Shown: positions 45,924 to 56,670, counted from the stretch's first letter. The stretch is 64,000 nt of DNA from Bolinopsis microptera (GCF_026151205.1 NC_087073.1:8099411-8163410), one strand, 5' to 3'. Numbers and translations are program-made. The notes: a model not told the origin generated them from the sequence alone.

Positions 45924-47648
45924 TCACAGTACCATGTATTGTCGCACTAAATCTCTTCCACATGCAAATTCACCCGAAAGACACTTTCTAAGAAAATTCG
46001 GAGATACTGTACTTTTACGTTCTAGTAATATAACTTCTTTACACTGTTCAGTTATATCGAGGGAATGAACAACAGTTGAGAAATCCTCTCTACCAGATAT
46101 AAGCTGTCTTATTCTGAACCTACACCAATCCACCAGGGGTCTAGGCTCACTGGATTGTTTGTCTATTAATTCAAGCAGCTTTTCCTTTATCGGATTAGCC
46201 GTCACGGGATTTAAATTCTGATAAATGAAATGATAAAATGATCGAGGTATGACCAGGTACTGATCATAAAGAGCTTGGTGTATCAGATGCAAATGATCTA
46301 AACCAGCAGTAGAATTTATGAAATATTTCAAGATGCTATCACTGATAACAATATCTGAAATAGAACAGTTGCAGGACAGTAAAAATGCCAGACATTTCAC
46401 TCTTGAACTGGAAACAATCTCTGCCACTACGCTGCAAGTAACAAGTTTTGACACTTTCCAGTCTAATGTTGACTGTAGTTTCTTTATAAATGTTAGATTA
46501 TCTGAGTCTTTGAGTATCAATATTAGTTCCTCAGCCACTGCATTGACAGCCTTGTGAGGGTCTATAATATGATCCACAAGGAGCTTTGCAATTTTACAGG
46601 TACCCTCTTCTGCAAGCTGCATATTTTGAAAACCCAAATGGAGAGGAGTTGATGAGAGAATTTGCTGAGAGTCATGACAATAGGCAAGGGGATCTGCGCC
46701 ATACCGAAGCAGCGTGGTGACAGAAGCAATATCTGTGTTGAATACAGCTTGACTGAGGGGAGTCTCTACATCAGTTTTACCAACACCACCCTCTACATCT
46801 GCTCCATTGTCAAGCAGTAATTTTAAACACTCTTGGTCACCCCCAAAAACAGCACTGTGTAAAACAGCACCATCTTTTGTTACAACATTGACATTTGCTT
46901 TGTTGTCAATGAGAAATTTCAATGTGTCTGAGTGTCCATTTTGAGCAGAAATAAATATAGGAGTTATCCCATCTGTGGTTTCTGATTCTATAGAATTTGG
47001 TTGTAATTGTACTAAGAGTTTAACACACTCCAAGTGACCCTCCTGACATGCTAAATGTAAAGGTGTAAGTCCATAATCTGTAGCTTTGAATAAACATCTT
47101 GTGCTTACCACTAAAAGCTTTAAGAATTTGCCTTGCCCATTTTTGGCACAAGTATGTGCAATTGTCCATCCTTCAAAAGAATGTACTTTATTTGGGTCCA
47201 CATTTTTCAACAGGAACCCAAACATTTCCAGATTATCATTTTCAAGAGCTCTGTCGAGACATGATGTTCCTTCTCCATCTACAATGCAAGGTCTTGCTTT
47301 CTTTGATACTAAAAATTCAACCAAATCAAGACAATTACTTGCACAAGCATTCATAAGAGGGGTGATCCCTTTGTAAGTGATAGCATCAATTTCTGTATCC
47401 TCTGACTCAAGTAATAGTTTACAACATTGAAGATTGCCTCTCTGAGCAGCCAGATGGAGTGCTGTTCTTCCTTGATTATCGCTACAGTTAGTAGATTTTC
47501 CGGAATCCAGCAATTTTGCTAGGTCAACAGCAGATTCAAGAATGCAGGCTTTACTAACATCACTCACACTGCACTCATCAACATAGTCGAATGCACTCGA
47601 ATAATCTGATGGGGAGCCGGACTTCTTTCTTTTGGAAGCTGGAATCAT
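45924..47648 (-). CDS. Ankyrin-repeat protein with SOCS box, ASB3-like, intronless, 574 aa
   Basis: ASB proteins are substrate receptors of Cullin5-ElonginB/C ubiquitin ligases. After a basic N-terminus (SKRKKSGSPSD) come about nine ankyrin repeats over residues 25-365; clear examples are GRTALHLAAQRGNLQCCKLL, GLTPLHLACQEGHLECVKLL and GITPIFISAQNGHSDTLKFL. The stretch HSAVFGGDQECLKLLLDNGA closely resembles the repeat before the end of ASB3. A helical region without clear repeats follows. Near residues 500-540 a SOCS-box-like motif reads PRPLVDWCRFRIRQLI, matching the BC-box pattern of Leu-x3-Cys-x3-Ile, then a less typical Cul5-box region, and about 30 extra residues after it. Ankyrin plus terminal SOCS makes ASB membership likely; the ASB3 subtype is a weaker call. 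No introns. The same-strand neighbour PRPF31 follows closely. Confidence 0.8.
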   Translation of the reverse strand: MIPASKRKKSGSPSDYSSAFDYVDECSVSDVSKACILESAVDLAKLLDSGKSTNCSDNQGRTALHLAAQRGNLQCCKLLLESEDTEIDAITYKGITPLMNACASNCLDLVEFLVSKKARPCIVDGEGTSCLDRALENDNLEMFGFLLKNVDPNKVHSFEGWTIAHTCAKNGQGKFLKLLVVSTRCLFKATDYGLTPLHLACQEGHLECVKLLVQLQPNSIESETTDGITPIFISAQNGHSDTLKFLIDNKANVNVVTKDGAVLHSAVFGGDQECLKLLLDNGADVEGGVGKTDVETPLSQAVFNTDIASVTTLLRYGADPLAYCHDSQQILSSTPLHLGFQNMQLAEEGTCKIAKLLVDHIIDPHKAVNAVAEELILILKDSDNLTFIKKLQSTLDWKVSKLVTCSVVAEIVSSSRVKCLAFLLSCNCSISDIVISDSILKYFINSTAGLDHLHLIHQALYDQYLVIPRSFYHFIYQNLNPVTANPIKEKLLELIDKQSSEPRPLVDWCRFRIRQLISGREDFSTVVHSLDITEQCKEVILLERKSTVSPNFLRKCLSGEFACGRDLVRQYMVL

Positions 47649-48626
47649 GCTAGGAGGTATGTCAAATCAATTGCCAGTTTTTGCCAAGACAAATAGTCAT
47701 ACAACAAATGGGCATTATATTTAAATGAATTGTTTTACATCTTTTTATTCTGTAAAAATGTGCTAAAATTAAATTTCTTGTTTCATTGAAAAAAATTGTT
47801 TGTTTCATTGAGTTGCAGATGAGGAGTTTTTGTATTTATCCTAAAAATGTAACTAGTTTGGTTATTTTTTTTTTTTTTTTTTTTTTTTTTTTGAAATATA
47901 ATTTGAAACATTACAGTAACGTTATTCAAATCTCAAACAGAAACAGTATATAACAAAGTTTTGTGTTTTGATCATATGATCGTGGATGTATAGTGATTGA
48001 TTGCATAATTTTGAATTTGATTGATGGTGATTGTGAGTGAGAAGGTTATGACAATAACATGAAAAAATTCTACTGAATCCAAAATCAAAAATCAGAAAAT
48101 GTTTACGATATACTCTAATGGATATTAAAATTAAAAATAATTCCCAGAGTGTAAAAGTTTTAAAACAAAAGAGTAGAACATTCTACAAAGATTTGGATAG
48201 TAGATCTTGCAAAGCAGGGCTGCAATTCCTGGGGGGATTGGAGGGGTCGATCCCCCTGGCCCTCCTAGATTTTCGGCTAAAGATTTCAATTTTCTTTTTA
48301 GTTTACTAAAAATAATAAACTATAATTCTTGGCAGGGCCCCAGAACCCTGCCTCCGCAATTCCGCAAACTCAAGCTGGCCTCGCTTCGCTTAGCCATTCT
48401 CCTCCCTCATCCCAAGTTTGAAAACGGAATTACGCCCTGTTGGAAAGGCAACAGCCTACTCAGTTTAACAAATGGGGATAAGATTGGATGGTGTTTCCTA
48501 CATTATCGGCCTTCTAAGTTTCTTCGATCTTCAGCCTACTGTAACTGGTGAAATAGGAATGTACGGCCAATATTTATAAGGAAATGGAACCAAACAGGAC
48601 CTTAGCAAAATTAGCCGGATCCGGAT
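47649..48626. other. Intergenic with T-homopolymer and low-grade repeat debris
   Basis: A run of 28 T at 47865-47892. From about 48200 a GC-richer patch (GGGGGATTGGAGGGGTCGAT) looks like old repeat debris leading into the LINE fragment. No gene. Confidence 0.5.
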
Positions 48627-49550
48627 TGGACTGAAGGCACCAATATCGCCCTTTATGCAGATGACACTAAAATTTGGAGGGAGATCCTTGGTTACCCTGA
48701 CCATCACATAATCCAAAATGACATCAACAGATTATATGATTGGTCAGTGAGAAATCGAATGAAGTTCCACCCACAAAAGTGCAAAGCCCTCTCTGTGTCC
48801 CTGCAAAGAAACGTGCTGGATAACTTGCCATTCAATACCTTCTTTTCTAAACTTTCTGGAAGTGATATTGACTTTGTGCCCTCTCAGTCAGATTTAGGAG
48901 TTGCAATAAACTCCAGGTTTAATTGGGGTGCACAATGTAAAGCGCTTGTGTCCAAAGCTACCTCTAGACTTGGACTACTTAAGAGAACATGTCATTTCAC
49001 TACTGATAAAAGGCAGAAAAGATCGTTCTATTTAGCGTTAATTAGGTCTATATTTGAACATTGTTCTGTCATATGGTCCCCTCAATCTGCAACTCATCTT
49101 CAACAGTTTGTTGCTATCCAAAAGAGGGCTATTAAATGGATCAATGGTGAACCTTACTCCAGTTATAATGACGATAAACTTGCTACAGAGCAAAAGAAAC
49201 TAAATATTCTCCCTGTTAAACAGAAGTTTATTTATAACGATCTTATGACCTTCTATAAAATAGTGAATAGCATAATTCCAGTTTCGCTCCCTACATATAT
49301 AGTCCTATGCCGTCCAGAGGGCACCCGATACACTAGGCACAATGCTCAAATAATTGATATGTCGGATACATCAACTTACATGAGTACCACTGTGCCCTGC
49401 TCGGATGCCTTCCGAAATAGCTTTTTTCATAGATCTATGCTGAAATGGAATAGTCTACCAGTATGTATCCGGCAGTCAGAGCGGATTTCTACTTTTAAGG
49501 CCAAACTGATCAAGTACCTCTGGGCTGCCGATACAGTCTGGCCAGATTAG
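48627..49550 (+). pseudogene. LINE reverse transcriptase, C-terminal fragment
   Basis: In frame from ALYADDTKIWRE (catalytic YADD near 48654-48665) through MKFHPQKCKALSVS, the thumb block SDLGVAINSRFNW, the HCSVIWSPQSATHLQQF region and a C-terminus ending in AADTVWPD. No stop inside. The fragment lacks endonuclease and most RT motifs. This arrangement suits CR1/Jockey-type elements; it is a different lineage from the one at 25.4 kb. Confidence 0.85.
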
Positions 49551-49974
49551 CTCATCAGTCTTATGAGTCTCAGAAATTTGTTTTTGTTGGTTACAATTCT
49601 GTCCGTCCAATTTCCTATCTGCTTGTCCTTTTCTTTTTTTCTTTATCAGTTGTGACGGAATTGTAATGAACAAAATCCTTATAATTATTTATGATATGTT
49701 TGATTTCTTGTTAATTTTTGTCATTCAAATTTGGTAGACGGCCCCAACGTTAATGTGGCTCTTGCTATGTGTTGGTTCAGCCGAATTAATTATTATATAA
49801 TCAAGTTTATTTTTCTCGTTAGTTGTCATCCGGCCTAACATTAAGCAACTTATATTGCAGTACCATTTATCATTTAGTATATCAAAATATGTCATTGTAA
49901 TTTTGCATGGCTGAAATGTAACGCTTGATTTATATACATAATGATTAATTGAATTTTCAAATTAAAAAAAAAAA
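48627..49974 (+). mobile_element. 5'-truncated non-LTR retrotransposon with A-tail
   Basis: The fragment begins just before the RT catalytic motif, runs to a stop at 49550, and continues as about 420 bp of 3' UTR that ends in an A-rich tail at 49963-49974. Truncation at the 5' end plus a 3' A tail is the standard signature of target-primed reverse transcription. Confidence 0.8.
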
Positions 49975-50014
49975 TGTCGATCGCTACTTCAAATAACACT
50001 TGTTACTTTAATTG

Positions 50015-50054
50015 CCTAACCCTAACCGTTACCTTAACCTTAACCCTAACCTTA
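50015..50054. repeat. Degenerate interstitial telomeric repeat
   Basis: About seven CCTAAC/CCTTAA-type units (CCTAACCCTAACCGTTACC and so on), same strand orientation as the CCCTAA tract at 12.6 kb. Confidence 0.75.
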
Positions 50055-51620
50055 ATCAATAAGTACTTACTAGACTAGGGTGGGCCATTTAGTGTTTCTC
50101 ATTATTCTCTTTCAAGGGTGATTTAATTTATATAAATGCATATACGATATATTAACAATTGATTCTAAATCATAAATACATTGCAAAAGATTTCATCTCC
50201 ACGAAGTTACTACAATGGCGGCAATTCAATTTAGGGAGTGTGCTTTCGCAGGAGATGTAAACTATGTATATATAAATTGTTTCAAACAGTATACACATAA
50301 TGTCACAATGACCCTATATAAAAATAACCCTTCAAAAATTCAATATTTTGAAAATCACCCTTGGCCTTGCGGCTCCAAGTTCAAATCTAAACTGTCTATA
50401 TTGACAAAGTTCTTTCTCGCCCCTCTGTCTCCCCGGAGAGAAATTACCGTCGCTCTTAAGATTTCGAAACAAAGGCGCTTCCTAATGTAAACTATGTATA
50501 TTGGTTATACCCAGGAAAACTTACTATATACTCGCTGGGGCCTATCTCCGAAAGTAAAAGAAATAGAAACTTCCGGTTTTTACAAAATGTTCGCCTTGTA
50601 CTGCCGTTTTCTCAGAAAAGGCAGTCAGTCCAATTTTTCGAAATATGACAATATTGGTATCAAAATATTCAGTAGAAAATTCTCTACAACATGAGCTACA
50701 TATTAATGTATGAGGTTAGATATCTCCCAACAAAACTTTTTGTACACCTCTACGAAAATTTGGAATGACCTCAGCCCCTATGTATTCGAAATATGTGATG
50801 CTAATGTAGATGGGTTGATAATCCCGGGTTCTTCCAAGAATTCAGACTTATCAGCTTCGTCAGGTGTTATTAAATCTAACCTTAAAAAGCACTTGCTATC
50901 CCTCCAAAATCGAGATGACCCTAATACATGGTAACAAATCTATATTATATCTCAAACTCTACATCCGGTACGGCTATGCACACATGATATCTCTCTCTGC
51001 CATGAAACATGGCTAACCTTTTAAACTGTGATTCAAAACCTAAAGCTAAACTAAAACTCAACTGGGCTCTCCTTTGTCACCAAACTAAACCAATAAGTAA
51101 TTTAAGATTATTATATTTTTCTATATTTGTATATTGTAATTAGTATATTGACGTAGTGGATGGTTGAGGGGGTTTCAAGCACAGGTCACTCTCAAATCCT
51201 AAAGATAAGCAGTGGCCTTCGGCACTTGAAACCTCTTGAAACCTCCCCTGATTTATTTATTATTGATATTGTTTGATTGTGCCGTAAAAATAAATATTTG
51301 TTTTATTAAATATTTGTTTTATTAATATTTGTTTTATTAATGTATGGAAACGTTGTTGCATGCAATTTCCAAGGAAGTAAGTCCCAGTCGAGAAACATTA
51401 TGTTCGGTTTTGGTCAATTGTTTTCTGAGAGAAGGACGTAAGTCCGGACTTACTTCCTTTTCTAAGAAAATCTTGAAAATTTTCTAAGATAAGGAAGTTA
51501 CTTACTTTCTTCTCAAAAAATGTTGAACAGAGATTTTTCTCAGAGGATTATAGAAGGAAGTAAGTCCCAGTTTTCTCAGAAAAATTAGCTGGATTATTTG
51601 GCATAAAAATAGTTATATCT
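50055..51620. other. Intergenic with LINE-tail remnant and short inverted repeats
   Basis: Contains the fragment at 50710-50934, three direct copies of AATATTTGTTTTATT at about 51293-51338, and repeated GGAAGTAAGTCC(C/G) words at 51372-51570. A 24-bp word, CTGCCGTTTTCTCAGAAAAG plus GCAG, at 50600-50623 has its reverse complement at 51869-51892. Confidence 0.5.
50710..50934 (+). pseudogene. Probable LINE C-terminal remnant
   Basis: A 74-codon frame with TSTKIWNDLSPYVFE, then VIKSNLKKHLLSLQ, the pattern seen at the extreme C-terminus of CR1/Jockey-type polyproteins (xxIWNxLP...FKxxLKxxLL). Upstream frames at 50215-50490 and 50494-50694 may be further decayed pieces but are not recognisable. 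Confidence 0.4.
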
Positions 51621-51699
51621 TTACTGGGCCGCGCTCAGCCTGTCATTCCGCCGAATCTCTGATTCTCTATGAACATAATAGCCTGAGGTCCCCAGGTAA
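51621..51699. mobile_element. hAT-like MITE, 79-bp copy
   Basis: TTACTGGGCCGCGCTCAGCC to GAGGTCCCCAGGTAA. Flanks TTATATCT (51613-51620) and TTATATTT (51700-51707) match at 7 of 8 positions. Confidence 0.85.
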
Positions 51700-52116
51700 T
51701 TATATTTAAGCTTATAGACGGCTCAAAACTTTAATTTTTTAACAAATTAAAATTTGACTAATTATTGATAAAGCGTGTTTACTTTCGATCGTACGCAAAA
51801 AATAAGCGGAGAAAAACCATAAACGCAAAAGTTGCAATATCTTGAAATGGCAAATTAAATATGGACTTACTGCCTTTTCTGAGAAAACGGCAGTGTAACT
51901 GGTAACTGTCACCAAAATGTAACTAGGTCGAACGGAGAAATTAGGTCTCACCCAGGAATTAGGTCACACGCAGGCGCGTGATATATATTTGTCATACGTT
52001 GTACATTGTATGACCCGCCGTGCGCGGATGCGCGGCTCCCCCTGTATCGTTGAAACTCTACAGGGGTTTCACTATAGTGAAGCGACAGTGGGGTCACCAC
52101 GTGATACAAATATATA

Positions 52117-55100
52117 TATATATATTTGAGACATTCAGTGAAACAGTAAAACACAAAATTCACATTAAGCTATCGATTGTGTAATCTTTACATGTCTCAT
52201 TCTGAAAGCAAGTTTATTAAAATAACTGTTCTATGAAGTAAATTAAAAACATGACAAAAATAGATCAATACTGAGATGGGAAATTTGTGAGTAAGTCTCA
52301 TTCAATCATAAGATATAAACAAAAGATGCAGAGGTGAAAGTAAACAACAAAATGCAAGTGTCTGTGGAAAGATTAAATATTAAAGCATATCATATAAAGG
52401 TCAATTTTTTATTTCATTAAGAGCACTACGTTTATTAAGTCCTCCAAAATCACTGAGGGTCATAAGCTGGTTTTGCCAAAATGATTCTCTTTCTTTAGCA
52501 ACCCTACTTCTATCTTCTAAGGTTAAACATTTTATAAAATCTAGCTTTTCAAAAATAATAACCTCTATCTGATCGGATAACTCATTGTCAAACGTTTTTA
52601 AGGGCTCTTTGGTAAGATTATGAAACTGGTTATCGTTAAAATGACAAGAAATTTCACAACTCCTAACCGCTTTCCTAATATGTGATTTGTGGTTCTGCCA
52701 TCTGGTCTTAAAATTGTTAACTGTGCTTCCTACTGAAGCACGTCTGCAGACTTTATCCCTTACTAGATAGCACACCCCTACTGTGTTGCAGTCTAGTTGT
52801 CCAATGATGTTAACAGTGTACCCCGAGTGGTAGCTCTGAGCTGTTTTTGATTCACAAATATACATTCTACAGGCTTTACATCTGGAGTTACAATGATAAC
52901 ATCCCCCCTCTTCTATACTAGTAGGCAGAGCCACATTTTCAGTGTTAGAGTTTAAAGCTATAACATTACTATCTTCATGATACTTACGATCTTCTGAAAG
53001 TTTACTCGGAACTAAAGTTTCTTTGATAGTTTTATTACCACGATATGAAACAAATACTTTACTAGGCTGGATCACAGACTTTAAAAGGGGGTCTAGGCCA
53101 AGGATAAATTTATTCTTGTTAACTATTTTACCAATTGGAGGTAAGTTAGGGTCAAAATCACAAACTAAAGGAAAACATCTTTCACTCTTCTTACTATTAG
53201 AGCTTGTAAGGTTTTTTGAAATCAGATCATCCCGTTTAAGTAACTCAACTTTCTCAAAGGATTTATGGATAAGATCTTTATTGTAATTCCTATCTTCTAG
53301 ATATTCGCTGAATTCAATTTTACATTTCAAATACTCTTCTTCCTCTGAACAGTTTTTGAACACTCGATGTGCTACTCCATATGGAATATTCTCTGCTATG
53401 TGTGTAGGGTGGCAGGATTGTGGGAGTAAATAGCTATGGGCATCACTAGGTTTGCAGTACGTCCTAGTTTCTAGCTTGCAATTTTTCGAGTAAATAAACA
53501 GGTCTAGAAATTCAGTCCCCTCTGTAGAAGGTGTCGACATTGTAAACTTGAGGTTTGGATGGTATTGATTGAGCCAAAGTAGGAACTGGTCTAGCTTCTC
53601 CAGTGACTCAGTCCAAGTGATGTATATGTCGTCACGGTATCTGCCATAGAACTCGGGGGTTGTGATTTCTTGGCTCTCCACGATCTTACTGTCCAAGGGG
53701 CTGAGAGCTGAGTCTGCATACTGGCAAGCATTATTTGGACCCATCGCAGTTCCACTTGTCTGTACATACATGTTGCCATTGAAAACAGTGATGTTGTTAT
53801 CCAGGGTTATCTCCAAAGCTTCCATAACGCAGTCTGTGGAGAAAAGTTTAGTACTTCTTTGGTCTAGTAAGGTTCTACAGGCTGGTAGTCCAATCTCCTT
53901 TGAAATGCTGGGGAACATGTTTACAATATCAAATGTAACGTGGTAGATGGTCTTCCCAGTCAATCTTCCTGACTCATTGAGTTCTTTCATCTTCATAAGT
54001 AGATCATTAGAATCCATGAGGCAGTGGGGCAGGGTTACCTTCTTTAGTTCTTCTGCTGTGAATATTGAGAGGTTCTTGATGTAAGAGTTACATCCAGTGC
54101 TGATAAGTCTCCCAGGGTAGTTTTTCTCTGGTTTGTGAGCTTTCAGGTTCATGTAGTTTACTCCAGGTTCATTTTCCTCTTCACTAGGTGTTACCCATTC
54201 CATAAAGTTTGGGGTCATGCCAGGGCAGTCAGCATCTGCTGAGTATTTCAGAACCCACTCTTTAATGGTGATGATGGTTGTGTGGATCTGTTGTTGTTGA
54301 TCCGATACTTGTTTGAAAGTGCTCTGATCTTTTAGAGCAGCTTCTACTCTATTGATGTAGTCTGATTTGTCTAACACAAAGAACCCAGTCCCTTTATCAA
54401 ATAATCGAATTACAGCATCATCCCAGCTTTTGAGCTCTTGGATTGCTTTTGTAGTCTCCTTGTCTACATTCCTAGGAGCTGGCTTTGGTTTTCTAGGGTG
54501 ATTAGATATCTGTTTCTTGACATTGCTGATGAACAGTTCTAATGCATGATTACCACTGTTAGAGAAATTCTTCTTCTTTGAGGTTTTTATTCCTAGAACT
54601 TTCTCCATTTGCTTTACCTTCTGGTCAAGGGTTTTCTCATGTTCTTCTACATTTTGGGTGGGGATTACAACTCTACTGAGGACGAAACTCATTCTAAGTG
54701 AGTTTGCCCAGGAGTTTACATCTTCTACCAGTTTATCTCTGTTCGTTTTAGAAGGAGTAACTGCAAATGATTCTCCAAGGTGGAAGACAAACTTATGAGC
54801 ATTTGTAACTGTTTTGGACGAGAGATTAATGACAGTTTTGTCTAATGCAGCTTGGCTGACATTGTTTCTGTTAAGTGGTCTTGATTTTATCCCATCCCTC
54901 CTGTGTTTATGGACAGATTTCCTTTTTCTAGGTTTAGTGACTTTTGATTTTTTCTCCTTGCGCCTACGAGTTCTCGTTTTGGTTAGAGATATCCTGGGTA
55001 CTTCTGGTTGTTCTGGTAATGAAGTATAGCTGTTTTTGATGTATACCTCTGTTCCATTCACCTTGTCTCTATTTAACTTAGAATCGTGTGTTTTCTCACA

Positions 55101-56005
55101 TTCCAGTTTCTGTTGGCGGATCTTGTGTTGGACAGTAGCCATACCTCTCTCAAAATGGTTTGTTGGCACAGCAGTTTTAAACTCATTTTCCAGTTTGTAG
55201 TAGTTCTCTCTTAGTCTGTTTGACCAGTTGTGATAGTAGAGGATTAAGATATCCAAGATTCTGCTAGCTGTGAATATCATCATACTGGCGGTCAACTTCT
55301 CTAAAACAGGGTCTCTGACACTACACTGAAATTGACACTGTTCAAAGATACCTTTTGGTATTGTTGATTGTTGCTTGCTTTTCATAAGGTAGAAGTACTG
55401 CTGTTGTATACGGATGTTTTTCCTTCCAGCATTAGACAAAGCAGCAATAAACCTATCGGAAGTGTTAGTAGGTCTGTGGTACATATTTTGGGGGAGACTT
55501 TGTTGCGATGAGTGTGGAGAGTGTATTAACAAAGTTTACAGACTGGTGCACAAACATGAACGTAGACAAAACACTGATAAGACAAGGACAGGATGAACTT
55601 CTGGATCACTCTACTGGTAGAAGATCTGGCGGAATCTAAAGAAGTCAGTGTGATTTGACTGTTGCTCTCTGATTGTAGATTCACAGCACGGAAGTCCAGG
55701 TAACTGTATTCACTGATGTATATATATTTGAGACATTCAGTGAAACAGTAAAACACAAAATTCACATTAAGCTATCGATTGTGTAATCTTTACATGTCTC
55801 ATTCTGAAAGCAAGTTTATTAAAATAACTGTTCTATGAAGTAAATTAAAAACATGACAAAAATAGATCAATACTGAGATGGGAAATTTGTGAGTAAGTCT
55901 CATTCAATCATAAGATATAAACAAAAGATGCAGAGGTGAAAGTAAACAACAAAATGCAAGTGTCTGTGGAAAGATTAAATATTAAAGCATATCATATAAA
56001 GGTCA
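52117..56005 (-). mobile_element. Penelope-like element with 287-bp direct terminal repeats (pLTRs)
   Basis: 52117-52403 and 55719-56005 are direct repeats that appear identical by eye over about 287 bp (from TATATATTTGAGACATTC to CATATAAAGGTCA). Direct pLTRs around an RT frame with a GIY-YIG endonuclease are the hallmark of canonical Penelope-like elements. The frame's TGA stop is the last three bases of the 3' pLTR-coding boundary (52401-52403). The right flank is an AT microsatellite. By eye I found no hammerhead ribozyme core (CTGANGA...GAAA) in the pLTR, though many such elements carry one. Confidence 0.9.
52401..55484 (-). CDS. Penelope-like reverse transcriptase with C-terminal GIY-YIG endonuclease
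   Basis: The first ATG ends at 55484, giving about 1027 residues without interruption. A basic N-terminal region (RTRRRKEKKSKVTKPRKRKS) is followed by the Penelope RT: VNYMNLKAHKPEKNYPGRLI, YHVTFDIVNMFPSI, SGTAMGPNNACQYAD, and the catalytic YRDD near 53630-53645 with a following GTEFLDLFI block. Near the end, CYHCNSRCKACRMYIC forms a compact Cys cluster (C-x2-C-x3-C-x2-C) just before a GIY-YIG-type nuclease: GVCYLV, then SVGSTVNNFKTRWQNHKSHI with the catalytic-arginine region, and a distal ESFWQNQL with the expected glutamate. A Cys cluster upstream of the nuclease is known in Neptune-like and related Penelope clades; clade assignment is tentative. With intact frame and matching pLTRs, the copy looks recent. 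Confidence 0.92.
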   Translation of the reverse strand: MYHRPTNTSDRFIAALSNAGRKNIRIQQQYFYLMKSKQQSTIPKGIFEQCQFQCSVRDPVLEKLTASMMIFTASRILDILILYYHNWSNRLRENYYKLENEFKTAVPTNHFERGMATVQHKIRQQKLECEKTHDSKLNRDKVNGTEVYIKNSYTSLPEQPEVPRISLTKTRTRRRKEKKSKVTKPRKRKSVHKHRRDGIKSRPLNRNNVSQAALDKTVINLSSKTVTNAHKFVFHLGESFAVTPSKTNRDKLVEDVNSWANSLRMSFVLSRVVIPTQNVEEHEKTLDQKVKQMEKVLGIKTSKKKNFSNSGNHALELFISNVKKQISNHPRKPKPAPRNVDKETTKAIQELKSWDDAVIRLFDKGTGFFVLDKSDYINRVEAALKDQSTFKQVSDQQQQIHTTIITIKEWVLKYSADADCPGMTPNFMEWVTPSEEENEPGVNYMNLKAHKPEKNYPGRLISTGCNSYIKNLSIFTAEELKKVTLPHCLMDSNDLLMKMKELNESGRLTGKTIYHVTFDIVNMFPSISKEIGLPACRTLLDQRSTKLFSTDCVMEALEITLDNNITVFNGNMYVQTSGTAMGPNNACQYADSALSPLDSKIVESQEITTPEFYGRYRDDIYITWTESLEKLDQFLLWLNQYHPNLKFTMSTPSTEGTEFLDLFIYSKNCKLETRTYCKPSDAHSYLLPQSCHPTHIAENIPYGVAHRVFKNCSEEEEYLKCKIEFSEYLEDRNYNKDLIHKSFEKVELLKRDDLISKNLTSSNSKKSERCFPLVCDFDPNLPPIGKIVNKNKFILGLDPLLKSVIQPSKVFVSYRGNKTIKETLVPSKLSEDRKYHEDSNVIALNSNTENVALPTSIEEGGCYHCNSRCKACRMYICESKTAQSYHSGYTVNIIGQLDCNTVGVCYLVRDKVCRRASVGSTVNNFKTRWQNHKSHIRKAVRSCEISCHFNDNQFHNLTKEPLKTFDNELSDQIEVIIFEKLDFIKCLTLEDRSRVAKERESFWQNQLMTLSDFGGLNKRSALNEIKN

Positions 56006-56290
56006 TATATATATATATATATATAATACACAAATAGCTTAAAAGCCGCGCCTACTTGAGACCTAATTTGTAATTCCTGCGTGAGACTTAATTTTTCCGT
56101 TCGACCTAGTTATATTTTGGTGACAGTAAAAATAATGTTTCCTCCCAGTACAGGAAGAAAATCTGAGGCAGTTTAGATTTTGAGTTATCGCGAAAAGTTT
56201 CATTTTTATGGGCCAAATACAAATAAAAAATTAAAAAATAAAATAAAGGTTCGCAACTTTAACTTTGCAGATTCCTGTCCTCTGATATGA

Positions 56291-56363
56291 TTATCTGGGG
56301 ACCTCAGGCTATTATGTTCATATAGAGATTCGGCGGAATGACAGGCTGAGCGCGGCCCAGTAA
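56291..56363. mobile_element. hAT-like MITE, 73-bp copy, reverse orientation
   Basis: TTATCTGGGGACCTCAGGCT to GCGCGGCCCAGTAA. CTGATATGATT occurs on both sides (from 56282 and from 56364), giving a target duplication of at least 8 bp. Confidence 0.85.
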
Positions 56364-56541
56364 CTGATATGATTGCTGATTGGCTGAATTGTGTCACGCG
56401 ACGTGAAGCTGGAATGCGCCACGCATGCAATAAAGACGCAATCACCTTTAGTAACAAGCCTTGTAGCGAGATGCGTTACTGGGCCGCGCCCTCAATTATG
56501 CTTCTCAATGCGCTACTGGGCCTCGCCGAGCTGCGAATAAT

Positions 56542-56632
56542 TTACTGGGCAGCGCTCAGCCTGTCATTCCGCCGAATCTCTATCCGGTTTTTTATGTTTA
56601 TGAACATGAGATAGCCTGAGGTCCCCAGGTAA
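56542..56632. mobile_element. hAT-like MITE, 91-bp copy
   Basis: TTACTGGGCAGCGCTCAGCC to GAGGTCCCCAGGTAA. Flanks CGAATAAT and CGAAGAAT agree at 7 of 8. The centre carries an extra CCGGTTTTTTATGTTT-like insertion compared with short copies. Confidence 0.85.
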
Positions 56633-56670
56633 CGAAGAATTGACATCATCAATTAATAACACGCCCAACC

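Larger units (their letters stand above)
51903..56128. mobile_element. Older terminal-inverted-repeat element split by a Penelope insertion
   Basis: Arms 51903-51978 and 56046-56128 are inverted copies sharing ACTGTCACCAAAAT, TAACTAGGTCGAACGGA and CTCAC(C/G)CAGGAATTA, with one small indel. The Penelope-like element occupies most of the interior. Superfamily not determined. Confidence 0.65.

Noticed and set aside
52117-52403. Hammerhead ribozyme in the Penelope terminal repeat
   Set aside because: Expected for the family, but I could not find the CTGANGA and GAAA cores in a foldable arrangement by eye. A covariance search would decide.
52117-56005. LTR retrotransposon
   Set aside because: The long direct repeats suggest it, but there is no gag, protease, RNase H or integrase, and the RT and GIY-YIG domains are Penelope-type.
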